Source: a virus. Taken from it: a stretch of 28,243 nt of DNA. Positions 1 through 8,219 of this stretch are shown piece by piece. The stretch's first letter is position 1. Every line of letters starts with the position of its first letter. Position numbers and translations under genes: made by a program. The DNA lies in the IMG/VR virus record IMGVR_UViG_3300042887_004645, positions 1 to 28,243 of that record, one strand, 5' to 3'. Under the pieces are notes generated by a model. That model was not told the origin of the DNA. It worked only from the letters and a program-made list of their open reading frames with translations, and did not search any database.

Positions 1-748
1 CATCCTTGTCTAAAGCCAAATATACTGTTTTTACTTGACATTCCACAAGTTTTAACATCAGTGCCTTTGGAATACTTTTTCCAAATAGAGGAACTGCATT
101 TCTTTTTATTGCTATTGCATCGAATATGCCTTCGCAAAGTATTACTGGAACTGACCAATTTATAAAGTACTCCATACCGACAATCTCTGTCTTCTGAATA
201 GATGGAGCGTCGTACTTTTGATACGGATCCTTTTCGAAAGATCTAGCAATAAAGTAATTTACTTGTCCGTTTCTATCGTAAGAAGGAATAATAACACGGT
301 TTCTGTATCTTCCAGTTTTACAATACCCGATGTTATACTTTCTTATGTCGTATTCATTGATGCCTCTATTTTTTAAGTAGACAGCCGCGTGACGATACTC
401 CAAAGATTTGTCATTGTCAGTCATCGAAATAAATTCAGTAGGTAAGAATACGCGAGTAATTTCAGTGTCGTCAATCTTAGTACGATCGCTTTTAAAGTAG
501 CTCTTCATCTCTACCATGCGCGCTTTATCAACGCCAAGTTTTTTAAATAGAGATACGGGAGTTTTGCCTTTTGTAGGCGGATGACATGTCCAGCAATTGT
601 ATTGACCGCTAGAAACGTTTACCACTAGCTTTGGCTTCTTGTGATTGCATATCGGACAATGAAACACATGATCTTTCTTGTTCTTGTCGGGCTTTCCCTT
701 TCCAAGTACCGATTCCAAAAGTCCTAATACTAACTGTTCGTTCTCCAT
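1..748 (-). CDS. DNA primase, T4 gp61/DnaG-type (3' end outside window)
   Basis: Makes RNA primers for lagging-strand replication. Translating the minus strand from the ATG at 748 gives 249 codons before the window edge. Residues 31-55 hold a zinc-finger pattern, CPIC then CWTC, as in CHC2-type primase zinc domains. A region near residues 150-180 contains the primase-like stretch NRVIIPSYDRNGQVNYFIAR. Around residue 206 is a Toprim motif (VILCEGIFDAIAI, catalytic Glu), and the last visible codons read LALDKD, the start of the Toprim DxD motif. The C-terminal part is missing because the gene runs off the window. It is the only minus-strand gene here and is divergent from the structural block, which suggests an earlier expression class. 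The family call is firm; the exact equivalence to gp61 is inferred from the T4-like context. Confidence 0.92.
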   Translation of the reverse strand, partial: MENEQLVLGLLESVLGKGKPDKNKKDHVFHCPICNHKKPKLVVNVSSGQYNCWTCHPPTKGKTPVSLFKKLGVDKARMVEMKSYFKSDRTKIDDTEITRVFLPTEFISMTDNDKSLEYRHAAVYLKNRGINEYDIRKYNIGYCKTGRYRNRVIIPSYDRNGQVNYFIARSFEKDPYQKYDAPSIQKTEIVGMEYFINWSVPVILCEGIFDAIAIKRNAVPLFGKSIPKALMLKLVECQVKTVYLALDKD

Positions 749-890
749 AAATCTAATATACAAAAAATATCTCTAATAAAAAAATTTAATCTTTGTTGAG
801 CGCACTTAGAACTTAAGTTTTTTATTGTCCTACAAAATAATTATTTTTAAAACCTTCTATTACAGGGGGGAAAAACAACAGCAGACAAAC
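749..890. promoter_or_regulatory. divergent intergenic region with a weak Bacteroidota-type promoter match
   Basis: This region separates the minus-strand primase start (748) from the plus-strand gene at 891, so it should hold promoters for both directions. On the plus strand TTTG at 792-795 is followed after 18 bases by TAAGTTTT at 814-821, which is 7 of 8 matches to the Bacteroidota -7 element TAnnTTTG. A run of six G (865-870) stands out in otherwise AT-rich DNA. No ATATTTAT octamer is present. The promoter call is tentative. Confidence 0.3.
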
Positions 891-1076
891 ATGGACTTAT
901 CAAAACTACTAAACATAGGGGAGAATAATAAAGAAGATCTAACAAAGGAGGAGATTCAAGCATTGTATGTATATCTAAGTATGCAATTTGAGAATATGAA
1001 TGATCAACAAAAACTTTTGTGGATAGAAGCAATGAAATCATTAGACCCCGAATTTGACGATTATGAAAAAGATTAA
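891..1076 (+). CDS. small acidic protein of unknown function (61 aa)
   Basis: I do not recognise this protein. I chose the ATG at 891 (MDLSKLLNIGENN) over a TTG at 825, because the upstream extension is compositionally odd and lies in the probable promoter region. The protein is short, helical and acidic, with the segment LTKEEIQALYVYLSMQFENM and a C-terminus rich in Asp and Glu. It overlaps the next gene by 14 bases, so the two are probably translationally coupled. No domain assignment is possible by eye. Confidence 0.6.
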   Translation: MDLSKLLNIGENNKEDLTKEEIQALYVYLSMQFENMNDQQKLLWIEAMKSLDPEFDDYEKD

Positions 1077-1371
1077 ACTAGAAGTATACCTTTTAGAAGG
1101 TTGTGATAAATGTAAAAAATTAAAGACAACTTTAGATCGTTTAAAAATCGAGTACGATGCTATTCCTTGCGAAGATTATCCTAATATGTGTGATAACATA
1201 GAAAACGTTACTGGAGTTGATATGTACCCAATGGTTAACATGAAAGGCAAGCTATTCTATATAGCTGAGAACTACTCGGATATAGGAAAAATAAAAATAA
1301 TATCTGAAAATGTGACTACTGTAGGCATGTACTCGATAGATAATATTATAGATGCGATACAAAAAGATTAA
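1063..1371 (+). CDS. glutaredoxin/thioredoxin-like protein
   Basis: Likely a small thiol-disulfide oxidoreductase. From the ATG at 1063 it is 102 aa and opens with a beta strand followed by a CxxC motif: IKLEVYLLEGCDKCKKLK, active-site CDKC near residues 14-17. A Met-Tyr-Pro segment (GVDMYPMVNM) supplies the cis-proline position expected of the thioredoxin fold, near residue 54. Length fits the glutaredoxin family. T4-like phages often carry glutaredoxins that reduce ribonucleotide reductase, but no reductase gene is in this window, so the partner is unknown. A TTG at 1054 is an alternative start; ATG is preferred. It overlaps the upstream gene. Confidence 0.7.
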   Translation: MKKIKLEVYLLEGCDKCKKLKTTLDRLKIEYDAIPCEDYPNMCDNIENVTGVDMYPMVNMKGKLFYIAENYSDIGKIKIISENVTTVGMYSIDNIIDAIQKD

Positions 1372-1380
1372 ATTAACAAT

Positions 1381-1557
1381 ATGAGATACAAAGAATTAAT
1401 TACTAAAAAATTAGGTGAATTGGTAAACATGATAATGTACCAAAGTTCACAAATTTCCCAATTGCGTCCTCCACAAGAGTTAAAAGAGACTTTAGAAAAG
1501 ATGCAAGAAAAAATAAATGAGATCCAACACTTAATCAACACTGAGCACGAATCTTAA
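1381..1557 (+). CDS. small coiled-coil protein of unknown function (58 aa)
   Basis: A short reading frame from ATG 1381 to TAA 1555-1557, tightly placed between the glutaredoxin-like and HD-domain genes. The sequence begins MRYKELITKKLGEL and ends with a heptad-like helix (LKETLEKMQEKINEIQHLI), suggesting a small coiled coil. It lies on the same strand with short AT-rich spacers on both sides and fills what would otherwise be a gap of about 200 bases in a dense operon, which supports it being real. Function unknown. Confidence 0.55.
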   Translation: MRYKELITKKLGELVNMIMYQSSQISQLRPPQELKETLEKMQEKINEIQHLINTEHES

Positions 1558-1574
1558 ATTAAAAAATAAAAGTT

Positions 1575-2210
1575 ATGAAAAAACTAACAGAAGAACAAAT
1601 TCTTGAGAACTTAGAGAAGTTTTATGGTTATATTACAAAGTATATTCCTACTGGAGACAGACAAAATAAGTTAATAGAATTCTATAAAGGCATAGAAGTA
1701 ACATTAGCTATTAGTCCAGCATCTACTAAGCTTAGTCACCATAATTGTTTTGCAGGCGGTTATGTAGATCATGTTAATAGAGTTGTTGAAGCCTCTTTAG
1801 TACTAGATAAAGTATGGGAGCGCTTTGGTCAGAAGAAAACTTATACCATTGAAGAATTAGTATTCTCTGCAATTAATCACGACCTTGGTAAGTTGGGCAC
1901 TAACGAGCAACCTTTCTATCTTCCTAATGATTCTGATTGGCATAGAGAAAAGCAAGGCGCTTACTTTAAGATAAACACTAGCATGACTCACATGAGAGTT
2001 GCCGATAGAAGTTTGTACTACTTACAGCAAGCAAATATTTCGGTTACTGAAAATGAATTCTTAGCAATCAAGTTACACGACGGCCTTTACGAAGAGGCAA
2101 ACAAACCTTATTACATAACATACAGCTCTGACGTTGAATTAAAATGTAACTTACCTTACATTCTTCACCAAGCCGATTTAATGGCGAGCAGAGTTGAAAC
2201 ACAAATTTAA
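1575..2210 (+). CDS. HD-domain phosphohydrolase-like protein
   Basis: Predicted metal-dependent phosphohydrolase of the HD superfamily (211 aa). The metal-ligand pattern is visible in order: GGYVDHV with His66, INHDLGK with the HD pair at 102-103, KLHDG at 167-171, and LHQADLMASR with Asp201 near the C-terminus. This is the H...HD...D arrangement of the family. Typical substrates are nucleotides, nucleic-acid ends or cyclic nucleotides; the substrate here cannot be read from sequence. It lies among small phage accessory genes upstream of the sigma factor, so a role in nucleotide metabolism during infection is plausible. The start ATG at 1575 follows an A/T-rich leader without Shine-Dalgarno. 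Confidence 0.75.
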   Translation: MKKLTEEQILENLEKFYGYITKYIPTGDRQNKLIEFYKGIEVTLAISPASTKLSHHNCFAGGYVDHVNRVVEASLVLDKVWERFGQKKTYTIEELVFSAINHDLGKLGTNEQPFYLPNDSDWHREKQGAYFKINTSMTHMRVADRSLYYLQQANISVTENEFLAIKLHDGLYEEANKPYYITYSSDVELKCNLPYILHQADLMASRVETQI

Positions 2211-2215
2211 TTAAA

Positions 2216-2488
2216 ATGACAGGAATAATTGCACTAGTATTATGGTTCGTCACAATCTTTGGCGGCATAATGTACAATCTTTATAGAAAAAATAAAAGAT
2301 TAGAAGAGATCGTACTTAATCAAAGCAGTTTCGTTAATGATACTTTAGCATTAACAGACGACTTTAACGGATTAGTAAACAAGATCGATATGACAATGTG
2401 GGTACAATCTGACCCAGAGTTATTACAACTTTTTGAAACCATAAAAGCAATCCAAGCTAGGGTTCAACAATTCACAGGAAGAAAATAA
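2216..2488 (+). CDS. small single-span membrane protein of unknown function
   Basis: A 90-residue protein whose first ~20 residues (TGIIALVLWFVTIFGGIMY) form one clear hydrophobic transmembrane helix, followed by the basic stop-transfer stretch YRKNKRLEE and a helical, probably coiled-coil cytoplasmic tail. A signal anchor is more likely than a cleaved signal peptide, because I see no obvious cleavage site after the hydrophobic core. It starts 5 bases after the HD-domain gene and ends 3 bases before the sigma-factor gene, so it is part of the same operon. Function unknown. It is not obviously a holin, which would usually have more than one span or a highly charged tail. Confidence 0.65.
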   Translation: MTGIIALVLWFVTIFGGIMYNLYRKNKRLEEIVLNQSSFVNDTLALTDDFNGLVNKIDMTMWVQSDPELLQLFETIKAIQARVQQFTGRK

Positions 2489-2491
2489 ACC

Positions 2492-3250
2492 ATGGCAGAA
2501 GATATACTAGCGGAACAGGAACCTGATATGGGTCTTACCATTAAAGGTACCCCTAGAATAAGAAAACCGAAAACAAAAAATGTTTACTTTACTTCAGAAA
2601 CAGAAGAGGCGATTCTAAGATATAGAGCTGCGCCAAATCAAGCTGTAGCAAATCAAATTTATAACAAAGAGATTCACTACGCATTTTATAAATTAGCAGA
2701 AAATATTATTCATACTTTTAAATTCTATTACACAGAAGTAGATAATATAGAAGATCTTAAGTTCGAAGTTATATCTTTTCTTTTACAAAAATTGCACCTT
2801 TACGATCAATCAAAAGGTAAAGCGTATTCTTATTTTGGTACCATTGCTAAGAGATACTTGATTATCTATAATCAAAAGAATTACAAAAAAATGGTTTCCA
2901 AGATACAAGTAGAAGAGATTGACAATGCCAATAGCACTCACGAAACTTTAATACTTGAGCCAGAATCTTCTGATATTAATAGAGTCTCTGTAATAGATCA
3001 ATTTATAAAGTACGTAGACGATAACTTAACTCAACTGTTTGACAAAGAAGGCGAGATTAGAGTTGCAGATGCTATTATAGAAGTCTTTAGAAAGAGAGAA
3101 AACATAGACATATTCAATAAAAAGGCTCTCTTTATATACATAAAAGAGATCACCGACTGCCAATCTAATACCATTACAAAGGTTATTAAGAAGCTCAAGA
3201 CCATATACAAGGAGGTGCTGGACCACCATATTGAAAACGTAGACCAGTAA
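2492..3250 (+). CDS. phage late-transcription sigma factor, T4 gp55-like
   Basis: Probably the phage sigma factor that directs host RNA polymerase to late promoters. In the 252 aa, residues 33-76 (FTSETEEAILRYRA, then KLAENIIHTF) resemble sigma region 2.1/gp55 N-terminal helices. Residues 84-133 contain LYDQSKGKAYSYFGTIAKR, matching the region 2.2-2.4 signature (Asp/Gly/Tyr-Phe followed by a basic helix). T4 gp55 is about 185 aa; the extra C-terminus here (residues 165-252) is helical and ends in a helix-turn-helix-like stretch around 215-243 (ITDCQSNTITKVIKKLKTI), which could act as a region-4 substitute. It sits directly upstream of the virion block and of the first ATATTTAT motif. Assignment rests on pattern and position. 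Confidence 0.75.
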   Translation: MAEDILAEQEPDMGLTIKGTPRIRKPKTKNVYFTSETEEAILRYRAAPNQAVANQIYNKEIHYAFYKLAENIIHTFKFYYTEVDNIEDLKFEVISFLLQKLHLYDQSKGKAYSYFGTIAKRYLIIYNQKNYKKMVSKIQVEEIDNANSTHETLILEPESSDINRVSVIDQFIKYVDDNLTQLFDKEGEIRVADAIIEVFRKRENIDIFNKKALFIYIKEITDCQSNTITKVIKKLKTIYKEVLDHHIENVDQ

Positions 3251-3258
3251 TATTTATT
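3249..3258 (+). promoter_or_regulatory. ATATTTAT motif, candidate late promoter 1
   Basis: The octamer at 3250-3257 overlaps the last base of the sigma-factor stop codon. It ends 11 bases before the ATG at 3269, the first gene of the virion block. The same octamer recurs upstream of genes at 8234, 16627 (twice) and 22583. If it is a -10 element the transcript leader would be only a few bases long. Confidence 0.5.
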
Positions 3259-3268
3259 TAAAAATCCT

Positions 3269-3622
3269 ATGGAACTAGAAAAGGAAATCTTCCCTGGCAA
3301 GACTTTGGCGCAATTGGTGGAAGAGGTTTATAACAAACACAAGTCCCAAGATTCTACAATAAAGTCTGAAATACTACGTCTAGCTGATATGATTGATGGT
3401 CCTGGCGATGCTATAGTTCTTGTACCTATGATCAAAGGCTTGTTGGATTCCAGTCTTAAGAACGACGAGGTACTAATGAAAATACTTGGTGCTTTCCAAA
3501 AATCAGCTGACGCAAAAGACAAATCTGTAGAAGATGGAGGCCTTTTGTCAGAGAAAGACATTGAGCAATTAATGAGCGAAGTAACTTCAATGGCTCCTAA
3601 AAAACAATTACCTAGCGCATAA
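3269..3622 (+). CDS. unknown protein at the head of the baseplate block (117 aa)
   Basis: I do not recognise this gene. The product is a mainly helical 117-residue protein (LVEEVYNKHKSQDSTIKSEI, then LRLADMIDGPGDAIVLVPMI) with a charged middle (KSADAKDKSVED) and a polar C-terminus. It follows a candidate late promoter by 11 bases. It ends in a TAATG overlap with the gp5-like gene, so it is probably expressed late and translated in step with it. A minor hub component or an assembly chaperone are both possible. It has no signal peptide and no membrane segment. Confidence 0.6.
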   Translation: MELEKEIFPGKTLAQLVEEVYNKHKSQDSTIKSEILRLADMIDGPGDAIVLVPMIKGLLDSSLKNDEVLMKILGAFQKSADAKDKSVEDGGLLSEKDIEQLMSEVTSMAPKKQLPSA

Positions 3623-4575
3623 TGAGTATATTCGGTAATAATTTTAAAGCCGATAAATCGGGTAAATTTGGCCAGTACTTCATAATTGGTCGAGTTAAAT
3701 CCATAGTGCAAGGACCTTTTACAAGATCTATACAAGCTTTTATCACCCCTGATGGTCTTCCTTCGGTTAGAGACGTATTAGAACCTAACCCTGATTTTAC
3801 TAGTTGGAAAGATGTTGGTAAAATAAGATACGAAATAATGTACTCTAATCTTTCTGAGTCAAAACTTAAAGAGGTTACCGAACCTGCATTTCCAATATTT
3901 AGCTTTATAAAACAGTATCCCTTATTAGGCGAGATTGTTTTGATTATGAGTGGACCATCTCCTAATTTAAACAACGACTTTAACGCTAAACAGCTTTTTT
4001 ACTTTCCTCCTTATGCTTTGTGGAACGGCGTTAATCACAATGCTTTTCCTAATATGGAAGAGTATGGTCAATACATAAGCAAAGCAAGTTCAAGACCAGA
4101 GTTTCAAGGCAAAACAGATACTTTAGCTTTTAGATTGCCTTTGGGTAGAACTTTTATAGAGAACGAAAGAATAAAAAACTTAAGACCTTTCGAAGGCGAT
4201 ATCATACTTGAATCAAGATTTGGTCAATCAATAAGATTTGGAAGCACGGTAAAAGGATTAAGAGCTTTAAATTATTGGTCGGAAGTTGGAACCACAGGTG
4301 ATCCTATAACTATTATTAGAAATGGTCAAGGTCAACCCATAGATTCAGATCCATTTGCAACAACTATAGAGGACATTAATAAAGACGACTCTTCCATCTA
4401 CTTGACTTCTAATCAAAAAATAGTTTTAGAAGATGTTGTTAATTTTCCATTTAGATCTTATGGAAAAGGTTTATCAAAACAATCTCAAGTAATATTAGAA
4501 ATAGAGCAAGCACCTACTTCTAACGATATTTTATCAGCACAACAACAAGATTCAACAGCAATAAGAAATACATAA
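3622..4575 (+). CDS. baseplate hub protein with gp5-like OB-fold
   Basis: Predicted component of the central baseplate hub. Two segments of its N-terminal third, FGQYFIIGRVKSIVQGP (residues 16-32) and FSFIKQYPLLGEIVLIMSGP (93-112), read like strands of the OB-fold found in gp5/VgrG-type spike proteins (the pPlvGEiVlv pattern). The segment LFYFPPYALWNGVNHNAFP (125-143) resembles what I recall from hub proteins of marine T4-like phages. No lysozyme catalytic domain is evident, unlike T4 gp5. Stop and start codons overlap both neighbours (TAATG at 3620 and 4573). The next gene encodes the beta-helical needle, so the gp5 functions look split across two polypeptides. The homology is inferred from motif style, not from a search. 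Confidence 0.6.
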   Translation: MSIFGNNFKADKSGKFGQYFIIGRVKSIVQGPFTRSIQAFITPDGLPSVRDVLEPNPDFTSWKDVGKIRYEIMYSNLSESKLKEVTEPAFPIFSFIKQYPLLGEIVLIMSGPSPNLNNDFNAKQLFYFPPYALWNGVNHNAFPNMEEYGQYISKASSRPEFQGKTDTLAFRLPLGRTFIENERIKNLRPFEGDIILESRFGQSIRFGSTVKGLRALNYWSEVGTTGDPITIIRNGQGQPIDSDPFATTIEDINKDDSSIYLTSNQKIVLEDVVNFPFRSYGKGLSKQSQVILEIEQAPTSNDILSAQQQDSTAIRNT

Positions 4576-5039
4576 TGTACGTTCCAGAATTTCCATATAA
4601 AGGCAAACAAATAATTGTAAGTAGCGGTAGAGTTATTGTACACGCTAAATCGGATTCTGTATTTTTATTAGGTAAAAAGAATGTCGGTATATCTTCTGGT
4701 GGTGAAGTACACATAGACGCTAACGCAGAAGTTTATATAGACGCACCTAAAATTAGCTTGGGAAATAAGGTAACTCCAGATACTATGGTTGGATTAGAAC
4801 CGGTTTTATTGGGTTATAAAACAAATCAAATCCTAATTAGATTGAGCGAAATGCTAACAGTATTAGGCGATAACCTTGGAAAAGTATCAGAATCAAATCT
4901 TCCGGCTTCTATGCAATTATTAGCATCAACAGGTCCTTTAGTAGCTAAAACTGCTAAATCAATTAATAACGAGGTAACTGGTGGAGGCACAAATCCTAGA
5001 CAAGCGTTTAATCTTTCAAAAGTAGTATACACTAAATAA
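4575..5039 (+). CDS. central spike protein with gp5 C-terminal-like beta-helix
   Basis: Probable membrane-puncturing spike of the tail (154 aa). Residues 15-64 consist of short alternating strands (VIVHAKSDSVFLLGKKNVGI, then SGGEVHIDANAEVYIDAPKI). These match the repetitive octad-like pattern of trimeric beta-helices in T4 gp5C and VgrG needles, including the frequent Val-x-Ile-Asp-Ala-Pro and Ile-x-Leu-Gly endings. The remaining ~85 residues are helical (NQILIRLSEMLTVLGDNL) with a Gly/Asn-rich tail. The start overlaps the OB-fold gene by one base and the stop overlaps the next gene by one base. A PAAR-type tip is not recognisable. Split from the OB domain, it would have to assemble onto it non-covalently. 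Confidence 0.7.
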   Translation: MYVPEFPYKGKQIIVSSGRVIVHAKSDSVFLLGKKNVGISSGGEVHIDANAEVYIDAPKISLGNKVTPDTMVGLEPVLLGYKTNQILIRLSEMLTVLGDNLGKVSESNLPASMQLLASTGPLVAKTAKSINNEVTGGGTNPRQAFNLSKVVYTK

Positions 5040-8000
5040 TGGGAGATAATACAATAATAAAACCGATAACGCAGTTACCTCCTAGGACGGCTCCTGATGT
5101 GCGCCCTAAAACTGATTTTGAAAAACTTTCTGCAACAGATCAAGCCTCAATAAGTAAATTAACTTCTAATAGTAATATTCTTGAACAAGATAGCACAGCA
5201 GAACCTGGCATAGAGAAAGCTATTATAGTTGCAGGAAAAGCCATCAATGAAATACGAGCAAAGATGGACGATCTATTCTATGGTAAATTTGAAATTGCGG
5301 CAGCAGAAGAAACCGATGCTGTTAATCCAATGACGGGTTTTAAAGAGACTTTGGATAAAGGCATATTCTTTGTAATGGATAAATTACTAGAAGTTGATAT
5401 GTGTAACATTCTAGAGTACGCATTAAATCAAATACCAGGTGGAAAAACATTCGATCCTAATGTAGATCCAGAAACCATAACTGATCCTTTAGCTAGGAAA
5501 AAATACGAAATACAATTAAAAGCTTATCAAGTACAAGTCCTAATAGATGACTTCTATTCTTTGTATGGAGACAATAATACTTCCAAAAAGAAAAGTGCTT
5601 TAGTAGGATTAATAAAGAAAGTAAGAACAATACTAGAAGAGGTTTTAGGAATTCCTCCACAACAAATACTTAGTCCAGAACAACAAATAGAGCAAGAGGC
5701 TTCAGGCTTATCCTTTCAAGATTCTTTACAAGGAAATGCTCAGGTTCAAGCAGCTAGAGATTTAGTAGGAACAGACGGACTAAGAGACGCCGAACTAGTT
5801 GCTGCGTTTCCTGAATTACAGTTGTTTTCCAATTTTATGGAAGACGTTTACAGAGTGTTTAATAGATACTCAGACGTTAGAAATTTTCCAAATCAAGACG
5901 TACAAAAAGCTTTAAGGAAAATAGATGATATTAGAACTATAGCAATATCCATACAAAATTTAACTACAGTTAGTGGAGCAATCAACCTAGCCGATAGATT
6001 TTTGGATGGTAGAATTTCTAAGTTCATTAAAACTATTTCTAGAATAATAGATCCAAAGAAAATTATTCCTTTCTTAAAAACTATTATAGATGTATGTAGA
6101 ATAATCATAAGAATTGCAAATCAGATACTTAGGATTATTTCGTTCTTTAGTAATATTATATCTCTATTCTTATTACTAGTAAAAGTATTTTGGATTTTAA
6201 GAAAATTCTTTTTAGGTGTTCCTATTCCAAATGCGTTTACAACAGTCGGTGTAACTACTGTAGCTGCTGAAACTTTACAACAAATTATTAAAGAACAAGG
6301 ATTTTTATTTTTCTTAAAAAGATTAAAACAAATAAATCAACTTTTACAAACTATCATAGGATTTTTAAGAAGTTTAGTTACTAAGCTATTTACATTAGTA
6401 GAAAAAATTAACGCTTTAATATTCAATATAGAGTCTTGCTACTCAGATCCTAGCGATTTATATGGTGATCCTTCAACACTACAAACAGAATTAGATCAAT
6501 ACGGTTTAGATCAATTAGCTGGAGGAGGCACAAACATTAATCCAAATAACAGATCAGGAGGAGCTGGAACTGGTAATAATGGAGGTAGAACGGCGGGTGG
6601 TAGTGGAGGAAATGCTAGCGGACTTAATAATTTACGTGGAAGAGGAAGCGAAGCTTCTAATACCAATATATCTGGTAGAGTTTTAGATTCTAATGCAGGA
6701 GGAAATGGATTTGGCGTAATTGGCGTAACTCCTGATGCTAGTGAATTAAACGCAAGAAGAAATGGCGCTTACGTAGATCCGGCTTTAATGAATGAATTTA
6801 AAGATGTGAGAGATCTTTTAAGAGATAGAGCTCTTAGACTTTTAGAGTTTTTAAATAATTACTTCGATAAAAAGAATACTAAAAATAATAAATTTGGACC
6901 TTACACTATAGAGATATTAACCGAAGAATCAGTAGATACCGAAATAAAATTAAGAAGACGATACGGTATAGCTATAGATGAAAAAGGAATATTAGCTACT
7001 CAATCAGAAGCTACTTATGCATCAGACGATAAAATAATTATTGCGGAAGTAAAAGCTAAATTACTTGCTTTAGGATTAGTTAATACTAATGCTCTTGGAT
7101 ATGCTCAAAAAGCTAACGTAATGCTAAATGGCTTAGGCGGTACTAATGCAAATGGAGGATCAGGAGCTTCTGGTCTTACGAGTGCTTTAATGACAGGACT
7201 TGGAGATTTGGCCGCTTCTAAACAAGGTCAAAATATAAATCAAAACGGAGGCACTTCTCAAACTTTAGGCTTGGGAGGAATCGCTTCTAATAATCAATCT
7301 TCAGCAATAAATCCTACTAGCGCTAATGGATCTCCTTTGAATATTCCAATATCTAATGCTAGCTTTGATGGAAGTGGAGCTGGATTAGACTCTATGGTTA
7401 CAAACATTGGAGGAGACGATTATGGAAAGAGTTTGGATTCTTTCTTATCTGAAGATGCGAGAAGAAGACAATCCAATTTAGAAGGTCAAAAGGCAGAATC
7501 AGGCGGAAATCAACCAAATTTAGGTTTCTCTGGCTTTTCTGCTAACGATATTTCAGTGATGGAAGAGTCTATGAACTTCTTAACGAACGAAGATCTTAGC
7601 ATAGACGATATAGAATTTATGGAATTTGATACCGGTGACGATGATCCTGATAGTGAAGACGACGATCCACCAACAGGTTTAGGCATCAATGGATTCATTA
7701 ATAGCATTAAGGGTGGTAAGAAATTAAGAAAGAGAATGAGAAAGATGATGGCCAAAGCCTCTTCTGATCTTTCAAGTAATCTAAAGCAAACAGATCCAGC
7801 TGGAAAATATTCAGGTAAATTAGCCAATAAGCAAGCAAATAAAGAAGCAATCGCTGAAAAGAAAAATAAAATATCTGACTTAAAAGATCAAATTTCCACT
7901 TGGAAAAAAGAAAGAGCTGCAGCATTACTTTTAGGTCCTATAGCTTTTGCGGCGGCTAAGAAGCTTTTAGATCCTAAGATAAAAAAGAACGAAGAAGAAA

Positions 8001-8200
8001 TCAAAAAATTAGAAGCTGAAATAAAACAATTAGAGGGAGGTCAATCAGTAGACAATACAAACCAAAAGGCTCAAACTTCTACTTCTGCTACAGGAGGCGG
8101 AGCAGCAAGCTCTAATGGAACTCCTGTATCTTATGCTGGTGGTGGAGGATCTTATTACTCTGGACAAGGCAAATCTGACTCTACGCAAAACATTCGATAA
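5039..8200 (+). CDS. large virion protein with hydrophobic helical core (1053 aa)
   Basis: Not recognised with certainty; a tail/baseplate hub or tape-measure-like role is my best inference. Residues about 324-464 form a run of strongly hydrophobic, basic helices (IIPFLKTIIDVCRIIIRIAN, IISLFLLLVKVFWILRKFFL) like the membrane-active middle of tape-measure proteins. Residues about 493-560 are a Gly/Asn-rich flexible linker (GGAGTGNNGGRTAGGSGG). An acidic patch lies near 863-878 (DTGDDDPDSEDDDPP). Residues about 937-1000 form a charged coiled coil interrupted by an Ala-rich segment. The C-terminus is Gly/Ser-rich. The gene sits between the spike and gp25 genes, with a TAATG overlap upstream. Its length is well above T4 gp29 (tail-length hub protein). 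Alternative: a wedge or hub scaffold specific to this phage group. Confidence 0.5.
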   Translation: MGDNTIIKPITQLPPRTAPDVRPKTDFEKLSATDQASISKLTSNSNILEQDSTAEPGIEKAIIVAGKAINEIRAKMDDLFYGKFEIAAAEETDAVNPMTGFKETLDKGIFFVMDKLLEVDMCNILEYALNQIPGGKTFDPNVDPETITDPLARKKYEIQLKAYQVQVLIDDFYSLYGDNNTSKKKSALVGLIKKVRTILEEVLGIPPQQILSPEQQIEQEASGLSFQDSLQGNAQVQAARDLVGTDGLRDAELVAAFPELQLFSNFMEDVYRVFNRYSDVRNFPNQDVQKALRKIDDIRTIAISIQNLTTVSGAINLADRFLDGRISKFIKTISRIIDPKKIIPFLKTIIDVCRIIIRIANQILRIISFFSNIISLFLLLVKVFWILRKFFLGVPIPNAFTTVGVTTVAAETLQQIIKEQGFLFFLKRLKQINQLLQTIIGFLRSLVTKLFTLVEKINALIFNIESCYSDPSDLYGDPSTLQTELDQYGLDQLAGGGTNINPNNRSGGAGTGNNGGRTAGGSGGNASGLNNLRGRGSEASNTNISGRVLDSNAGGNGFGVIGVTPDASELNARRNGAYVDPALMNEFKDVRDLLRDRALRLLEFLNNYFDKKNTKNNKFGPYTIEILTEESVDTEIKLRRRYGIAIDEKGILATQSEATYASDDKIIIAEVKAKLLALGLVNTNALGYAQKANVMLNGLGGTNANGGSGASGLTSALMTGLGDLAASKQGQNINQNGGTSQTLGLGGIASNNQSSAINPTSANGSPLNIPISNASFDGSGAGLDSMVTNIGGDDYGKSLDSFLSEDARRRQSNLEGQKAESGGNQPNLGFSGFSANDISVMEESMNFLTNEDLSIDDIEFMEFDTGDDDPDSEDDDPPTGLGINGFINSIKGGKKLRKRMRKMMAKASSDLSSNLKQTDPAGKYSGKLANKQANKEAIAEKKNKISDLKDQISTWKKERAAALLLGPIAFAAAKKLLDPKIKKNEEEIKKLEAEIKQLEGGQSVDNTNQKAQTSTSATGGGAASSNGTPVSYAGGGGSYYSGQGKSDSTQNIR

Positions 8201-8219
8201 AAAGGAATATTATAAAATC

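Noticed and set aside
825-890. TTG start at 825 for the first small plus-strand gene
   Set aside because: The extension reads through the likely promoter region and an ATG at 891 gives a normal small protein.
3622-5039. Tail lysozyme domain as in T4 gp5
   Set aside because: No T4-lysozyme-like catalytic Glu/Asp motif is visible in either protein.
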